A stretch of 49,462 nt of DNA, from positions 1 through 49,462 of the forward strand of contig JACRKZ010000065.1 of NCBI GenBank assembly GCA_016235455.1, in the 5' to 3' direction. The position numbers and the translations under genes were made by a program. This stretch comes from Armatimonadota bacterium. Lineage in GTDB: Bacteria > Armatimonadota > UBA10988. This document shows, in pieces, positions 17,041 through 29,059 of the stretch. The stretch's first letter is position 1. Each line of letters begins with the position of its first letter. The notes under the pieces were generated by a model. The model was not told where the DNA came from and ran no database searches. It saw nothing but the letters and a program-made list of their open reading frames with translations.

Positions 17041-18144
17041 ATGACCGTCCCACGCGTCGCGGGCTTGGCCCTGGCGCTCTGGCTCGTCACGGCCCAGGCC
17101 GCCGAACCGGCGTGGCCGGGCAACGGCCCGCTATGGTGCCCCAACAGCCACCCGTTCCACACCATCTTCCTGGACCAGCCGCTGCTGGATCCCGTGCTGC
17201 CCCGGCGCCCGTGCTTCGAGGTCCACGTCACGGAGGCCAACACGCTGGCCTACTCGAGCAATGTGACCGGTAGCCCCGCCTGGTACGCGCTGCAGAGCAA
17301 CCTCAACCAGGGCCGGCCACAACAGCCGCTCGACGCGGCGATGATGCGCGACTGGGCGGCGGCCCATCCCTCAAACACCTACCTCTTCGCCGACACCGAG
17401 ACGACCCGGCTCAGCCTGGCGGCCACCGTGCCGATCGGCCGCCGCTGGGGCGTGCGCGCCGAGCTGCCGTTGCAGGCACACTGGGGCGGCCTGCTGGACG
17501 AGGTCATCAAAGGCTGGCATCGCCTGCTCAACTTCCCCGATCTGGGCCGCAGCTACACGCCCAGTGGCCATGCGCAGATCCTCGTGGCCCGCGGCGACCA
17601 GTCGCGCTACTTCGACGGGTCGAGCGCGCTGGACCTGGGTGACCTCGTGGTGCGTGGGCTCTACGCCGCGCGGCGCGAGACGCATGGCGGGCCGGCCGTG
17701 ATGGTTGCGGGCAGCCTCAAGGCGCCCACGGGCGCCGTCAGCCGCTTCGCCGGCTCGGGCAACTGGGAAGGTGGGCTGTCGGTCAATGCCGCCAAGTCCT
17801 GGGGCGACTTTCGCACCTATCTGGGCGCGGGGTACACCTGGCATTCTGCCTGGAAGGGCCTGAGCCGTGTGCCCATCGCCAACACGCTGGACCTGCACGC
17901 GGGCCTCGAGATGCGCGTGGACCGCCACTGGTCCTGGCAGGTGCAGATCAGCCGCGAGGAGCAGGCCTTGGCCAAAGCCGAGCCGGGCAGCTTCGGCGGC
18001 GCGGCCTGGCGGCTGGCGGGCGCCGCACACTACCGCCTGGGGCCCGACGCCGTGCTCGACTGGTCGTTCACCGAGAACCTTACGGAGAACGCGAACACCG
18101 AGGATCTGAGCATCCAGACCGGGCTGCGCTGGTCGATGTTCTGA
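17041..18144 (+). CDS. Outer-membrane beta-barrel protein (DUF3187-like)
   Basis: 367 residues from ATG 17041. An upstream ATG at 17017 would be buried beside a terminator hairpin. A cleavable signal peptide 'MTVPRVAGLALALWLVTAQA' is followed by alternating short strands rich in Tyr, Trp and Leu, and the protein ends in Phe ('QTGLRWSMF'), the C-terminal signature used by the BAM machinery for outer-membrane barrels. The region 'SLKAPTGAVSRFAGSGNW' and later strands resemble the DUF3187 family of uncharacterised outer-membrane proteins; that family name is from memory and is the weaker part of the call. It supports a Gram-negative envelope. Its role, for example transport or adhesion, is unknown. 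Neighbours are ferritin upstream and a secreted beta-helix protein downstream. Confidence 0.7.
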   Translation: MTVPRVAGLALALWLVTAQAAEPAWPGNGPLWCPNSHPFHTIFLDQPLLDPVLPRRPCFEVHVTEANTLAYSSNVTGSPAWYALQSNLNQGRPQQPLDAAMMRDWAAAHPSNTYLFADTETTRLSLAATVPIGRRWGVRAELPLQAHWGGLLDEVIKGWHRLLNFPDLGRSYTPSGHAQILVARGDQSRYFDGSSALDLGDLVVRGLYAARRETHGGPAVMVAGSLKAPTGAVSRFAGSGNWEGGLSVNAAKSWGDFRTYLGAGYTWHSAWKGLSRVPIANTLDLHAGLEMRVDRHWSWQVQISREEQALAKAEPGSFGGAAWRLAGAAHYRLGPDAVLDWSFTENLTENANTEDLSIQTGLRWSMF

Positions 18145-18189
18145 ACCCGCGCCCGCAGGACTGCCCGGTGCGTGCGCGAATGGGTCGGC

Positions 18190-21027
18190 ATGAAAGCCAG
18201 ACTCCTCCTGCTCCTCGGCGCTCTGCCGTGCCTTGCTTGCGCCGCGGTCTTCCAGGTGCTCGATCCGGTTGGTCCCGACGACACCGTGCTCGTGGTGGGC
18301 GATGGCCTGCCGCGAGCGCCGCGTGTGGAGGTCGCGCGGCTGCCCGACGGCGAGGCTGGCGAGCCCAAGCCCGCGGCCTGGTCAGGCGCTGGCCAAAGCG
18401 CCGAGGTCCTGGCTGCCACCAGCGACGGGCTCAAGTTCCTCGTGCCGGCCAAGATGCCGGCGGGCATAGTCGCCTGGCGCCTTGACGGCCAGTTCCAGGG
18501 CCTGCTGAACCGGCCCACAGCCTGGTGGCTGCAAGGCGACCGCGGACCGAGCGCGACTCCGGGCGGCTGGCTGCGGGTCTGTGGCAAGAGCCTGGGCACC
18601 AAGGCGGTGGTCATGTTGCGCGGCACCAAGACCCGCCGCGTGGCCGCGGTCGCCGACCGCTACACGCTGCGTGCCGACCTGCCCGCCGACATGACTCCAG
18701 GCACCTATCAGGTGTACGTGCACAACGGCCTCGGTGGTCCGCTGGGCTGGAGCGAGCCCCTGGCGCTGGTCGTGGACCAGCCTCGGCCCGAGCCGGGCCG
18801 GGTCTATGACGCCCGCGAGGCCGGTGCGCAGGGCAACGGCGACATCGACGACACCGTTGTGCTGCAAGGCCTCCTGGATAGGGCCGGCGCCGAGGGCGGC
18901 GGCACCGTGCGGTTGCCGCGCGGGCGATATCTGGTGAGCGCGACGATCAAGGTCCCGCCGCGGGTCACGCTGCGCGGCGACACGCGGGAGCTGACCAGCC
19001 TCTGCTGGCCCGATGCCGACCCGCCGCTGCCCGCGCTGGTCCAGGGCACGCACGGCTTCGCGGTGACCGACCTGACACTGTACGCCAGCGGTCACCAGCA
19101 TGTGCTCGTGGGCGATCTGGGCAGCGTGCCCGACGCCGGCGACATCACGCTGGCGCGGCTGCGGGTGCGGGCGAACACCTACCGCGGTCATCTCGAGACC
19201 AAGGAGGTGGACAAGCGGCTGGTCGACAGTCTGCGCTGGTCCACCGGCGGCGGCGATACGGTTCGTATGGGCGGCCGCAACCTGAAGATCGTCGACTGCG
19301 ACCTGTATGGCAGTGGCCGGTCCATCTTCCTCAACCGCGCGCGCGGCGCGCTCATCCGCGGCAACCGCCTGTTCAACGGCCGCTGGGGCTGGTACACGTT
19401 CGAAGGCTCCGACGGGCTGATCTTCGAGGACAACACGCTCACCGGCGCGGACCTGATGAGCACCGGTGGCGGGCTGTCCAACTTCACCACGCCGAGTTCC
19501 GAGCACATCTACTACGCGCGTAACCAACTCGACCTGATGCACGGCTGGGACCGCGAGGCGATGACCAGCGATGCCGGCGGCGGTGCCTGGTTCGGTCCCG
19601 TGGCCAGCGTTGACGGCGCCAAGACGACCATGGCCGGCGACGTCAAGACCGAGGGTCGGGACTGGGCTGGCGCGGGCGTGTTCATCGTCGACGGCCCAGG
19701 GCGGGGGCAATGGCGCCGGGTGCTGGCGGTGGACGGGCGCGTGGTCACGCTGGACCGGCCGTGGTTGCAGCCGCCGGGCCTGGGCTCCATCGTCACCATG
19801 ACCATGTTCCATGGGCAATACCTGTTCGTCGACAACCGCTTCTCGGACAGTGGCGTGGCCATCCAACTCTACGGCATGGCCTGCGAGGCCATCTGCGATG
19901 GCAACGTGTCCATGCGCACCGCCGGATTCCACAACTTCGGCATGGACTATCAGGGCATCCAGCCGTCGTGGTACATCCAGTGGCTGAACAACGAGGTCGC
20001 CGAGGGCAACGTCTATCGCAGCGGACACGACAACTACCTGCTGGCCGGCGAGGCGCATCTGGGCATCTTCGCCCTGCCGCCGCGCGCCGACTTCGAGGCC
20101 TGCCTGACGCTGGGCTGCGTGGCGCGGGGCAACCGCCTGCGCAACAACGCCTACCTGGCCATCGGCGGCGCCGACCCCGCCAACCCGGCACACGAGAAGG
20201 CGTTCGTGCGCAACGTGGTGGCCGAGCACAACCGCATCGAAGACACCGATTACGGCATCTGGCTGCGCAAGGCGCAGGCCGACGTGCTGCTGCGCGACAA
20301 CCAGTTCAAGAACGTCCGGCAGCCAATATGCGACGAGCGAGCCGAGGAGCAGGCCGCCGCGGCGAAGCGCGCCGCGCTGCTACGTGAGCCCGGACCGCTG
20401 GTCTGGTACCGCTTCGAGGAGGCCGCGGGCGACCGTGCGCCCGACGCCACCGGTCATGGCTACGCGGCTCGCTCGGTGGGCGAGGTCAAGTGGGTCGAGG
20501 GCCGGCAGGGCAAGGGCGCGCAGTTCGGCAAGGAGGTGTTCCTGCGCGTCAATGAGCCGACGCTGTTCAACCTCGACGCCGTGACGCTGGCCTGCTGGAT
20601 CAAGCCCGACACCGTCGACGGACGGCAGGGGCTCATCGCCAAACGCCTGGTCGGCACCGAGGCGCCCTTCATCCTGTCGCTGTGGGATGGCGGGTTGGAG
20701 TTCGAGGCCACGGACACCAACGGCAAGTGGAGCTTCAACTTCCGCTCACCCAAGGCCCTGACCGCCGGCGTCTGGCAGCATGTCGCCGCCGTGGTCACAC
20801 CCGGTGTGGGGGTGACGCTGTACGCCAACGGCCGGGCCATCGCTACCAAGGAGAATGCGGGCACGCGCGTGGGCAACCTGGAGCCGCTGATCATCGGGCG
20901 TGAGGCGTGGTCGGGCATCAATCTGGACCCGCACCCGTGCTTCTATAGCGGGCTCATGGACGACGTGAAGCTGTGGGGCCGTCCGCTCTCGGCCGCTGAG
21001 CTTCAGCGTGAGGCCGGCGGGCCGTAA
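18190..21027 (+). CDS. Secreted parallel beta-helix protein with C-terminal LamG-like domain
   Basis: 945 residues from ATG 18190 ('MKARLLLLLGALPCLACA', signal peptide); a GTG at 18172 is possible but less likely. Residues about 20-205 form Ig/IPT-like beta domains. 'YDAREAGAQGNGDIDDT' and 'GGGTVRLPRGRYLVS' mark the start of a pectate-lyase-3-type right-handed beta-helix that runs to about 720, with repeated asparagine-bearing turns such as 'GNRLFNG' and 'DNRFSDSG'. Residues about 740-940 are a concanavalin-A-like LamG domain ('LVWYRFEEAAGDRAPDATG', 'DAVTLACWIKPDT'). It probably binds and cleaves a polysaccharide outside the cell. Without identified catalytic Asp residues, lyase versus hydrolase cannot be decided. 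The gap before it (45 bases) has no clear terminator, so co-transcription with the barrel gene is possible. Confidence 0.82.
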   Translation: MKARLLLLLGALPCLACAAVFQVLDPVGPDDTVLVVGDGLPRAPRVEVARLPDGEAGEPKPAAWSGAGQSAEVLAATSDGLKFLVPAKMPAGIVAWRLDGQFQGLLNRPTAWWLQGDRGPSATPGGWLRVCGKSLGTKAVVMLRGTKTRRVAAVADRYTLRADLPADMTPGTYQVYVHNGLGGPLGWSEPLALVVDQPRPEPGRVYDAREAGAQGNGDIDDTVVLQGLLDRAGAEGGGTVRLPRGRYLVSATIKVPPRVTLRGDTRELTSLCWPDADPPLPALVQGTHGFAVTDLTLYASGHQHVLVGDLGSVPDAGDITLARLRVRANTYRGHLETKEVDKRLVDSLRWSTGGGDTVRMGGRNLKIVDCDLYGSGRSIFLNRARGALIRGNRLFNGRWGWYTFEGSDGLIFEDNTLTGADLMSTGGGLSNFTTPSSEHIYYARNQLDLMHGWDREAMTSDAGGGAWFGPVASVDGAKTTMAGDVKTEGRDWAGAGVFIVDGPGRGQWRRVLAVDGRVVTLDRPWLQPPGLGSIVTMTMFHGQYLFVDNRFSDSGVAIQLYGMACEAICDGNVSMRTAGFHNFGMDYQGIQPSWYIQWLNNEVAEGNVYRSGHDNYLLAGEAHLGIFALPPRADFEACLTLGCVARGNRLRNNAYLAIGGADPANPAHEKAFVRNVVAEHNRIEDTDYGIWLRKAQADVLLRDNQFKNVRQPICDERAEEQAAAAKRAALLREPGPLVWYRFEEAAGDRAPDATGHGYAARSVGEVKWVEGRQGKGAQFGKEVFLRVNEPTLFNLDAVTLACWIKPDTVDGRQGLIAKRLVGTEAPFILSLWDGGLEFEATDTNGKWSFNFRSPKALTAGVWQHVAAVVTPGVGVTLYANGRAIATKENAGTRVGNLEPLIIGREAWSGINLDPHPCFYSGLMDDVKLWGRPLSAAELQREAGGP

Positions 21028-21084
21028 TGGCGGCGGCTGGCGGCGACACCCAGCGGCAGACACCGTGTAGCGGAGGAGGTGGCC

Positions 21085-21663
21085 ATGTCTCGCCCGGTCT
21101 TCGATCCCGGTCCTGCTGCATCATACAAGCACGACCATCCCGAGATTCGCGACCCACTGGCCGCGCATGACAAGGCGGTCGGCCTGGGCCAGCGTGTGGC
21201 CGATGCCGTGGCCGCGGCGGTTGGCAGTTGGCCGTTCATCATCATCCAGTCGGTGCTCCTGGCCGGCTGGATCACCATGAACGTGTGGCTGGCCATCGCC
21301 GTGGCGCAGCACCGCGCCGCCCATCAGCCCTTCGATCCGTACCCGTTCATCTTGCTCAACCTGGTGCTCAGCTTCCAAGCGGCCTACACCGGGCCCGTGG
21401 TGATGATGAGCCAGAACCGCCAGAACGAGAAGGACCGCCTCACGGCCCACAACGACTACGTCATCAACCAGAAGGCCGAGGAGGAGATCAAAGTCATCCT
21501 CGACCACCTGGTGCATCAGGATCACATGCTGATCGCCATCATGGAGCAGTTGGCCAAGGTCGGCACGGTGGAGGGCCAGGAGACCATCCGCGGCGCGCTG
21601 GACGACTTGCGTGCCGCCGACCAGCGCGTTCTCGGCGGCTTGGCCGAACACGAGGACGGCTGA
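21085..21663 (+). CDS. DUF1003 membrane protein
   Basis: 192 residues. ATG 21085 is chosen because GGAGGAGGT runs from 21072 to 21080. It belongs to the DUF1003 family of small inner-membrane proteins. It has two membrane helices, 'WPFIIIQSVLLAGWITMN' (about 47-65) and 'PYPFILLNLVLSFQAAYTG' (about 90-110), and the family motif 'MMSQNRQNEKDR' just after the second helix. A charged coiled-coil tail ('EEEIKVILDHLVHQDHMLIA') follows in the cytoplasm. Function is unknown; some members lie near magnesium or cyclic-nucleotide functions, but nothing here tests that. It converges on the GNAT gene with a 13-base gap. Confidence 0.85.
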   Translation: MSRPVFDPGPAASYKHDHPEIRDPLAAHDKAVGLGQRVADAVAAAVGSWPFIIIQSVLLAGWITMNVWLAIAVAQHRAAHQPFDPYPFILLNLVLSFQAAYTGPVVMMSQNRQNEKDRLTAHNDYVINQKAEEEIKVILDHLVHQDHMLIAIMEQLAKVGTVEGQETIRGALDDLRAADQRVLGGLAEHEDG

Positions 21664-21676
21664 CAGAGAGAGCTCG

Positions 21677-22189
21677 TCAGCGCAGGATCAATCGCACCAC
21701 CGGCAGTTCCTGATCGCCGATACGCAGGCACTTGCGGCCACCGTCCGGCCGGTAGCCGCGCTGCGCGTAGAAGGCGAGCGAGGCATCGTTGGCCTCGAAC
21801 ACCCACAGCCGGATGGGCAGCAGCCGGCGCTCGGCCAGATAGCGCTCGGCCTGCTCCATGAGCGCGCGGCCGTGCCCGTGGCCCCAGTGGTCGGGATGCA
21901 CGTAGACCGCGTACACCTCACCCCAACCGGGCTCGTCCGCGTCGCGGGACGGGCCGCAGGAGACAAAGCCGACCACTTGGCCGTCCACCTCCACGACCCA
22001 AGATCGTTCGGCGTGGTCGACCAGATAGTCGCCGAAGCGCGGGGCACGCTCGTCGACGGACATCGAACTAAGGTAGTCGGCGGAGACGATGTGGGCATAG
22101 GCGCGGCGCCAGCAGAGGATGTTGGCCTCGCAGCAGGCGCGGGCATCGTCGCGCCCAGCGACGCGCAGGGCCACGTCAGTGCGCTCCAT
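21677..22189 (-). CDS. GNAT family N-acetyltransferase
   Basis: 170 residues from ATG 22189; a TTG at 22201 is also in frame. It has the full GNAT fold: an N-terminal 'LRVAGRDDARACCEANILC' segment, strand 4 'GEVYAVYVHPDHWG' and the acetyl-CoA pyrophosphate loop 'GHGHGRALM' (R/Q-x2-G-x-G/A type), then 'LWVFEANDASLAFYAQRGY' of motif B. It transfers an acetyl group to an unidentified amine in the cytoplasm. The start lies 14 bases inside the 3' end of the upstream TIM-barrel gene, so expression is translationally coupled. The substrate may relate to that gene's product, but acetyltransferases of this type are often unlinked in function. Confidence 0.87.
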   Translation of the reverse strand: MERTDVALRVAGRDDARACCEANILCWRRAYAHIVSADYLSSMSVDERAPRFGDYLVDHAERSWVVEVDGQVVGFVSCGPSRDADEPGWGEVYAVYVHPDHWGHGHGRALMEQAERYLAERRLLPIRLWVFEANDASLAFYAQRGYRPDGGRKCLRIGDQELPVVRLILR

Positions 22190-23351
22190 CGAACCATGCA
22201 ACCGCCGCGGTGCGGAACGCCGCGTCGTCGGGCAGTCTGCCGGTCGCGGCCCGCTGCTCGGCCAGCCAGGCCCGCGCCCAGGCGTAGAAGCGCTCGTGGG
22301 TGTCGTACACCGGCTGCTTGACGCCCTTGTCGTCGATCAGCCAGAAGCCGCGCTGTCGGCCGTCCTTGACCTCGTTGTTGTACATTTCCCAGTAGAGCAC
22401 GAACGGGCAGCCCCAGCTCAGGCCGGTGCGCATGACCTGTCGCGAGCGCCTGTCCTGTTCGGCGGGCGTGATGTTCTCCGCGGGGAAGCCGTACTCGCCG
22501 ATGAACACCCGCCGGCCCGCGATGCCGGCTTTCGGCGCCAGCCGGCTTTCGATGTGATCCAGAGCGGCGCGCAGGCCGTCCGCCGTGCCTTGGGTGTCGT
22601 AGCTGCTGTAGGAGACGTAATCGATGCGGGTCTTGGGCAGCACGTCGCGCGTCAGGCTAGGCCGGTCAGCCATGGCGAGCTTGACCAGGTTGACCTCGGT
22701 GTAGCCGAACACGTCGACGCCCTCGTGCGGGGTCTCGCGCTTGGCGGCGTCGATGGCATCCTGGCGGACGTTGAGCCAGGCGACCATGCCGGCCAGTGCC
22801 TCGGGCTTGACCACATCGTCGTTCTTGGTGTCGTAACCCGGCCGCAGGTACCAGTCGCCTTCCCAGTGGCCCAGGTAGAACCGTTTGCCCGTGCCGGCAT
22901 ACGTCTTCAGCAGCCAGACGGTCAGGTCGTGGATCTCGGCATACTCCTGGTCGGCATCGGCTTTCGACAGGCCGTGGTTCCACCAGCCGCCGCGGAGCGG
23001 ATAGGCCCACAGCACGAAGTCGCCAAACGGCATGTCCAGCACTCGGCGGTGGGTGGGCTCGTCGCGACAGAGCGCGGTCAGGCTATCGATGCCGGGCAGC
23101 GTGGCCTTGACATTGGCGCCCTTGCCCTTGGCATAGTCGCGGTCGAGCTTGAACTTGATGACCGTGCTGCCCATGTCCCAGATGGCCCGCGCGGTCTCCA
23201 GCAGCAGCGGTTCGTCAGTGAAGGCGTAGGCGCTACCGAAAGTCTGCGTGCCAAGCACCAGCCGGCAGGGCAGGGCGTCGGGCGTCAGCGGCCTGGAGGC
23301 GCCCAGGGCGGCGCCGGCGACCAGAATCGAGACGAGCACGGGGTTGGGCAT
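22176..23351 (-). CDS. Secreted TIM-barrel glycosidase-like protein
   Basis: 391 residues from ATG 23351, with AAGGAG eight bases upstream. The N-terminus 'MPNPVLVSILVAGAALGA' looks like a signal peptide. The body follows a clan GH-A pattern: a strand-4 carboxylate in 'YLGHWEGDWYL', the Tyr-rich strand 'IDYVSYSSYDTQG', and a strand-7 nucleophile candidate in 'VFIGEYGFP', followed by 'FVLYWEMYNNE'. This resembles GH5/GH39-like enzymes, but I cannot name a family. It probably hydrolyses a beta-glycoside outside the cytoplasm. The gene has its own promoter and is followed by an overlapping acetyltransferase gene. Confidence 0.7.
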   Translation of the reverse strand: MPNPVLVSILVAGAALGASRPLTPDALPCRLVLGTQTFGSAYAFTDEPLLLETARAIWDMGSTVIKFKLDRDYAKGKGANVKATLPGIDSLTALCRDEPTHRRVLDMPFGDFVLWAYPLRGGWWNHGLSKADADQEYAEIHDLTVWLLKTYAGTGKRFYLGHWEGDWYLRPGYDTKNDDVVKPEALAGMVAWLNVRQDAIDAAKRETPHEGVDVFGYTEVNLVKLAMADRPSLTRDVLPKTRIDYVSYSSYDTQGTADGLRAALDHIESRLAPKAGIAGRRVFIGEYGFPAENITPAEQDRRSRQVMRTGLSWGCPFVLYWEMYNNEVKDGRQRGFWLIDDKGVKQPVYDTHERFYAWARAWLAEQRAATGRLPDDAAFRTAAVAWFDGAH

Positions 23352-23371
23352 GGAGCGCTCCTTGGGCCACC

Positions 23372-23401
23372 AGTGTAGAGACCAGCGTCAGTGCGTGGCA
23401 A
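23372..23401 (-). promoter_or_regulatory. Promoter for the TIM-barrel/GNAT pair
   Basis: On the minus strand TTGCCA (23401-23396), an 18-base spacer and TACACT (23377-23372). The predicted start is near 23365, ahead of the AAGGAG site and the ATG at 23351. Confidence 0.45.
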
Positions 23402-23418
23402 GCGCCGGTGAGAATGAC

Positions 23419-23448
23419 TTGATTGTGAACGCTTGCTTGCGCCATGCT
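23419..23448 (+). promoter_or_regulatory. Weak promoter candidate for the MEDS/kinase operon
   Basis: TTGATT (23419-23424), 18 bases, then CATGCT (23443-23448). Both boxes are partial matches. It lies in the 122-base divergent gap and is the best sigma70-like candidate ahead of the ATG at 23474. Confidence 0.25.
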
Positions 23449-23473
23449 AGGGGTGGGGTCAAGGGAGGCTGTC

Positions 23474-24118
23474 ATGGGTACTTCGAGTCCTGAGCGCAGG
23501 TCCATCTCATTGGGCTTCACCGACGAGATGTTCCCGGAGGGCCTGCACATCTGCTACCTGTACAACGACGAACGAGAGCGCCTGCGGGTCATGTCGCAGT
23601 TCCTCGGCAGCGGGCTGGCGGCCGGTGAGAAGGTCATGTACCTGGTCGACGCCATGACGCCCGCGGAGATGCTTGACAGCCTGGAGGGTTTGGGCGTCGA
23701 CGCGCGGGCCTGTGAGGGCGCGTTGACCGTCGCCGAGGCCGAGAGCGCCTACTGCCCAACCGGCACGTTCGAGGCCGAGCCAATGCTCGACACGATCCGC
23801 GACTACTACACCGATGCGGTCTTTGAGCAAGGCTATGCCGGTGCGCGCGTGGCCGGCGAGACGGGCTGGTGTCTGGTCGAGGGCCGGCTCGACCTGGCGT
23901 CGATGATGGTCTACGAGTCGCGCGTCAACAGTCTGCTGTCCGACTACCCGTGTACGGCCTGCTGTCAGTACGATACTCGCTGCTTCTCGGGCGAGGAGAT
24001 CATGGGTGTGCTGACGGTGCACCCAGTGATGATCGTGCGTGGCCAACTGGTGCGCAACCCCTACTATGTGGCACCCGAGGTCTACCTCCGCGGGCGGCAG
24101 GATCGAATGGCAGGCTGA
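23474..24118 (+). CDS. MEDS-domain (DcmR-type) sensory protein
   Basis: 214 residues from ATG 23474, with GGGAGG at 23463-23468. The whole protein is one MEDS domain: 'EGLHICYLYNDERER' near the N-terminus, 'FLGSGLAAGEKVMYLVD', and a C-terminal 'CCQYDTRCFSGEEIMGVL' segment. Family members (DcmR and relatives in methanogens and methylotrophs) sense small hydrocarbon derivatives or act as RecA/KaiC-like regulators. Here there is no DNA-binding or kinase domain, so it is likely an input module working with the hybrid kinase encoded immediately downstream. It is cytoplasmic, with no signal or membrane helix. Several cysteines ('CTACCQYDTRC') cluster near the C-terminus and could bind metal or sense redox state; that is inference. 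Confidence 0.82.
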   Translation: MGTSSPERRSISLGFTDEMFPEGLHICYLYNDERERLRVMSQFLGSGLAAGEKVMYLVDAMTPAEMLDSLEGLGVDARACEGALTVAEAESAYCPTGTFEAEPMLDTIRDYYTDAVFEQGYAGARVAGETGWCLVEGRLDLASMMVYESRVNSLLSDYPCTACCQYDTRCFSGEEIMGVLTVHPVMIVRGQLVRNPYYVAPEVYLRGRQDRMAG

Positions 24119-24122
24119 CTCC

Positions 24123-27233
<3,111 letters not shown>

Positions 27234-27386
27234 CCGCGTGATGGTGGTCAGGCGCCCGCGGTTGCTTTCCCGTAGCGTGTCCGGCATGCGTGCGGGCGGC
27301 CTGGGCGCCCTATGCCGCGGATCAAGCGGCACAGATCGGGGAGGCATCGCCCTCGCCGAGGCCAAATGCACCGCCAGGAGCCCCTA

Positions 27387-28961
27387 ATGAGCAGTATGCT
27401 GTGGTCGTTGGTACCGTTGGCCGCCATGGCCGTGTCTGCTTCCAGCGCCACCGACCCGCTGGCGCTGTCGTTCCATCGCAAGGCCGTTCGCCGCTTCGTG
27501 CTGAGCAACAACCTGCCCTTGAGCCAGTTGGTGCCAGCCGAGGTCGTTGACCTTGGGCTCATGCACCCCGCGCGCGGACCTCAGCCGGCGCGCTGCGACC
27601 TGGCCGGCGGCGTGCTGACCGTCGGTGCAGGCGACAGTACGCTGTGGGTGGGCGGCGTGCAGCCATTCGCCACCTATCAACTCGACTTGCGGGCCGTGAC
27701 CACCACGGCACCCGCGGAGGTCGCGGTGGATCTGGCCACGATCGACCTGAGCGCGCGCGTGCAAGTGGTGGCGCGCTACGGCGTGGAGCGCGACGGCCTG
27801 CTGCTGCGGCTGGTCAAGGAGGGGCAGGTGGTGCGCGAGGAGCCGCTTTCGGCCCAGCCCGCGCCGCCGCCGCCGTGCCTGCTCAGCGTGCAGTTGGCCG
27901 GCTGCTCGGTGTCGGCCTTCGCCACTCACGACGGGGTGACGACGTACCTGGGTCACACCGCCGATGCGAAGACGTTCGCCGATGTGCTGGACCTGCGCGA
28001 CCGCAAGCTGTGCTCGACGATGTCGTTCGGCGTGGCCACACGTCTGCCCGCCGGCGCGTCGTTGGTGCTGGGCGGCGCCTCGTCATTCCTCTCGGCGGGC
28101 GTGGGTCAGGCCGACATCCGCATGATCACCCAGCGCGATGGCTCGCCCTATTGGGACGCCGGGCGGCTGTGGTTCACCTTCTCCGCGCGCGGGCTCAACA
28201 TCGCTGATTCCTGCCAGGGCGTGCTGAGCCTGGACCCGAGCGTGTTCGACCCGCGCTTCGAGGGCATCATCCTGTACGACCGCGGCGACGGCAAGCTGCG
28301 CAACGACTACTCCAGCCACGTCTTCTACGACGACGCAGCCAAGGAGTGGCGGTCGTTCTGCTGCCTGTTCAGCCGGCCTGATCGCGGCCCGTCGGGCATG
28401 GCCACGGGACGCAGCCCACGCGACCCGCGACGCGGCATCTCGGTGCTGCGCGAGACGGTGTTCACCGGCGTGCCGGGCCAGCATGAGGACCCGTGTGTCG
28501 TCTACGATGCCCAGGCAGCCAAATGGCGCCTGCTCACCTGTCGGCTGGAGGGCATGAGGGCCATGATGTTCGAGAGCGACGCCTGGGACGGGCCTTACAA
28601 GCTCGTCGCGGGGCCGGTGGAGCGCAACTCGACGGGCTGTCTCATCCAGACCTTCGGCGACCGGCGCTACGTCTTCTCGGGCAGTTCCGACGACGCCATC
28701 CACACCTACAGCTATCCGGACCTCAAGCCGCTCGGTGATCTGCGCCTGGACCTGCCGCCCTGGGTGCCGCGGGGCAACGCACGGGTCTGGCCCAACCTAT
28801 TCCCGCTGCCGCCTGGTGGCCCGGCCAGGTACGGCGCGCTGATGATGGACAGGCCCAACTTCCCCGGCGTCAAGGGCCCCAACTGGAGCTACGGCGCGCT
28901 GTACTACTACGAGGCGTTCGTCGACGATCTGTTCGACCATCCCTATGAGTTCGCGCCGTAG
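27387..28961 (+). CDS. Exported beta-propeller protein, GH43/GH117-like
   Basis: 524 residues from ATG 27387, six bases after AGGAG. The signal peptide is 'MSSMLWSLVPLAAMAVSASS'. About 200 residues of beta-sandwich-like sequence precede a C-terminal half that reads like a five-bladed glycosidase propeller: 'GSPYWDAGRLWFTFSARG', 'DYSSHVFYDDAAKEWRSF', 'GQHEDPCVVYDAQAAKW' and 'GDRRYVFSGSSDD'. The acidic residues at blade starts fit the arrangement of GH43, GH117 or GH130 proteins, but I cannot identify the catalytic set with confidence. It may be a hydrolase or only a binding protein. The 153-base gap upstream holds no clear terminator or promoter. Confidence 0.65.
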   Translation: MSSMLWSLVPLAAMAVSASSATDPLALSFHRKAVRRFVLSNNLPLSQLVPAEVVDLGLMHPARGPQPARCDLAGGVLTVGAGDSTLWVGGVQPFATYQLDLRAVTTTAPAEVAVDLATIDLSARVQVVARYGVERDGLLLRLVKEGQVVREEPLSAQPAPPPPCLLSVQLAGCSVSAFATHDGVTTYLGHTADAKTFADVLDLRDRKLCSTMSFGVATRLPAGASLVLGGASSFLSAGVGQADIRMITQRDGSPYWDAGRLWFTFSARGLNIADSCQGVLSLDPSVFDPRFEGIILYDRGDGKLRNDYSSHVFYDDAAKEWRSFCCLFSRPDRGPSGMATGRSPRDPRRGISVLRETVFTGVPGQHEDPCVVYDAQAAKWRLLTCRLEGMRAMMFESDAWDGPYKLVAGPVERNSTGCLIQTFGDRRYVFSGSSDDAIHTYSYPDLKPLGDLRLDLPPWVPRGNARVWPNLFPLPPGGPARYGALMMDRPNFPGVKGPNWSYGALYYYEAFVDDLFDHPYEFAP

Positions 28962-29015
28962 GCGGCGGACATCCAGGCTGGAGCCTGTTTCGCGCCTGAC
29001 GACGCCGCCAGGAAT

Positions 29016-29059
29016 TCGTCGAGCCGACTACCACCGTCTGATGGCGGTAGTCGCGACGA
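29016..29059 (+). terminator. Bidirectional hairpin between convergent genes
   Basis: An 8-bp perfect stem, CGACTACC (29025-29032) with GGTAGTCG (29046-29053), is extended past a three-base bulge by TCGTCG/CGACGA. It lies in the 157-base gap between the propeller gene and the hybrid kinase gene, which converge, so it can serve both. There is no U tract. Confidence 0.4.
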
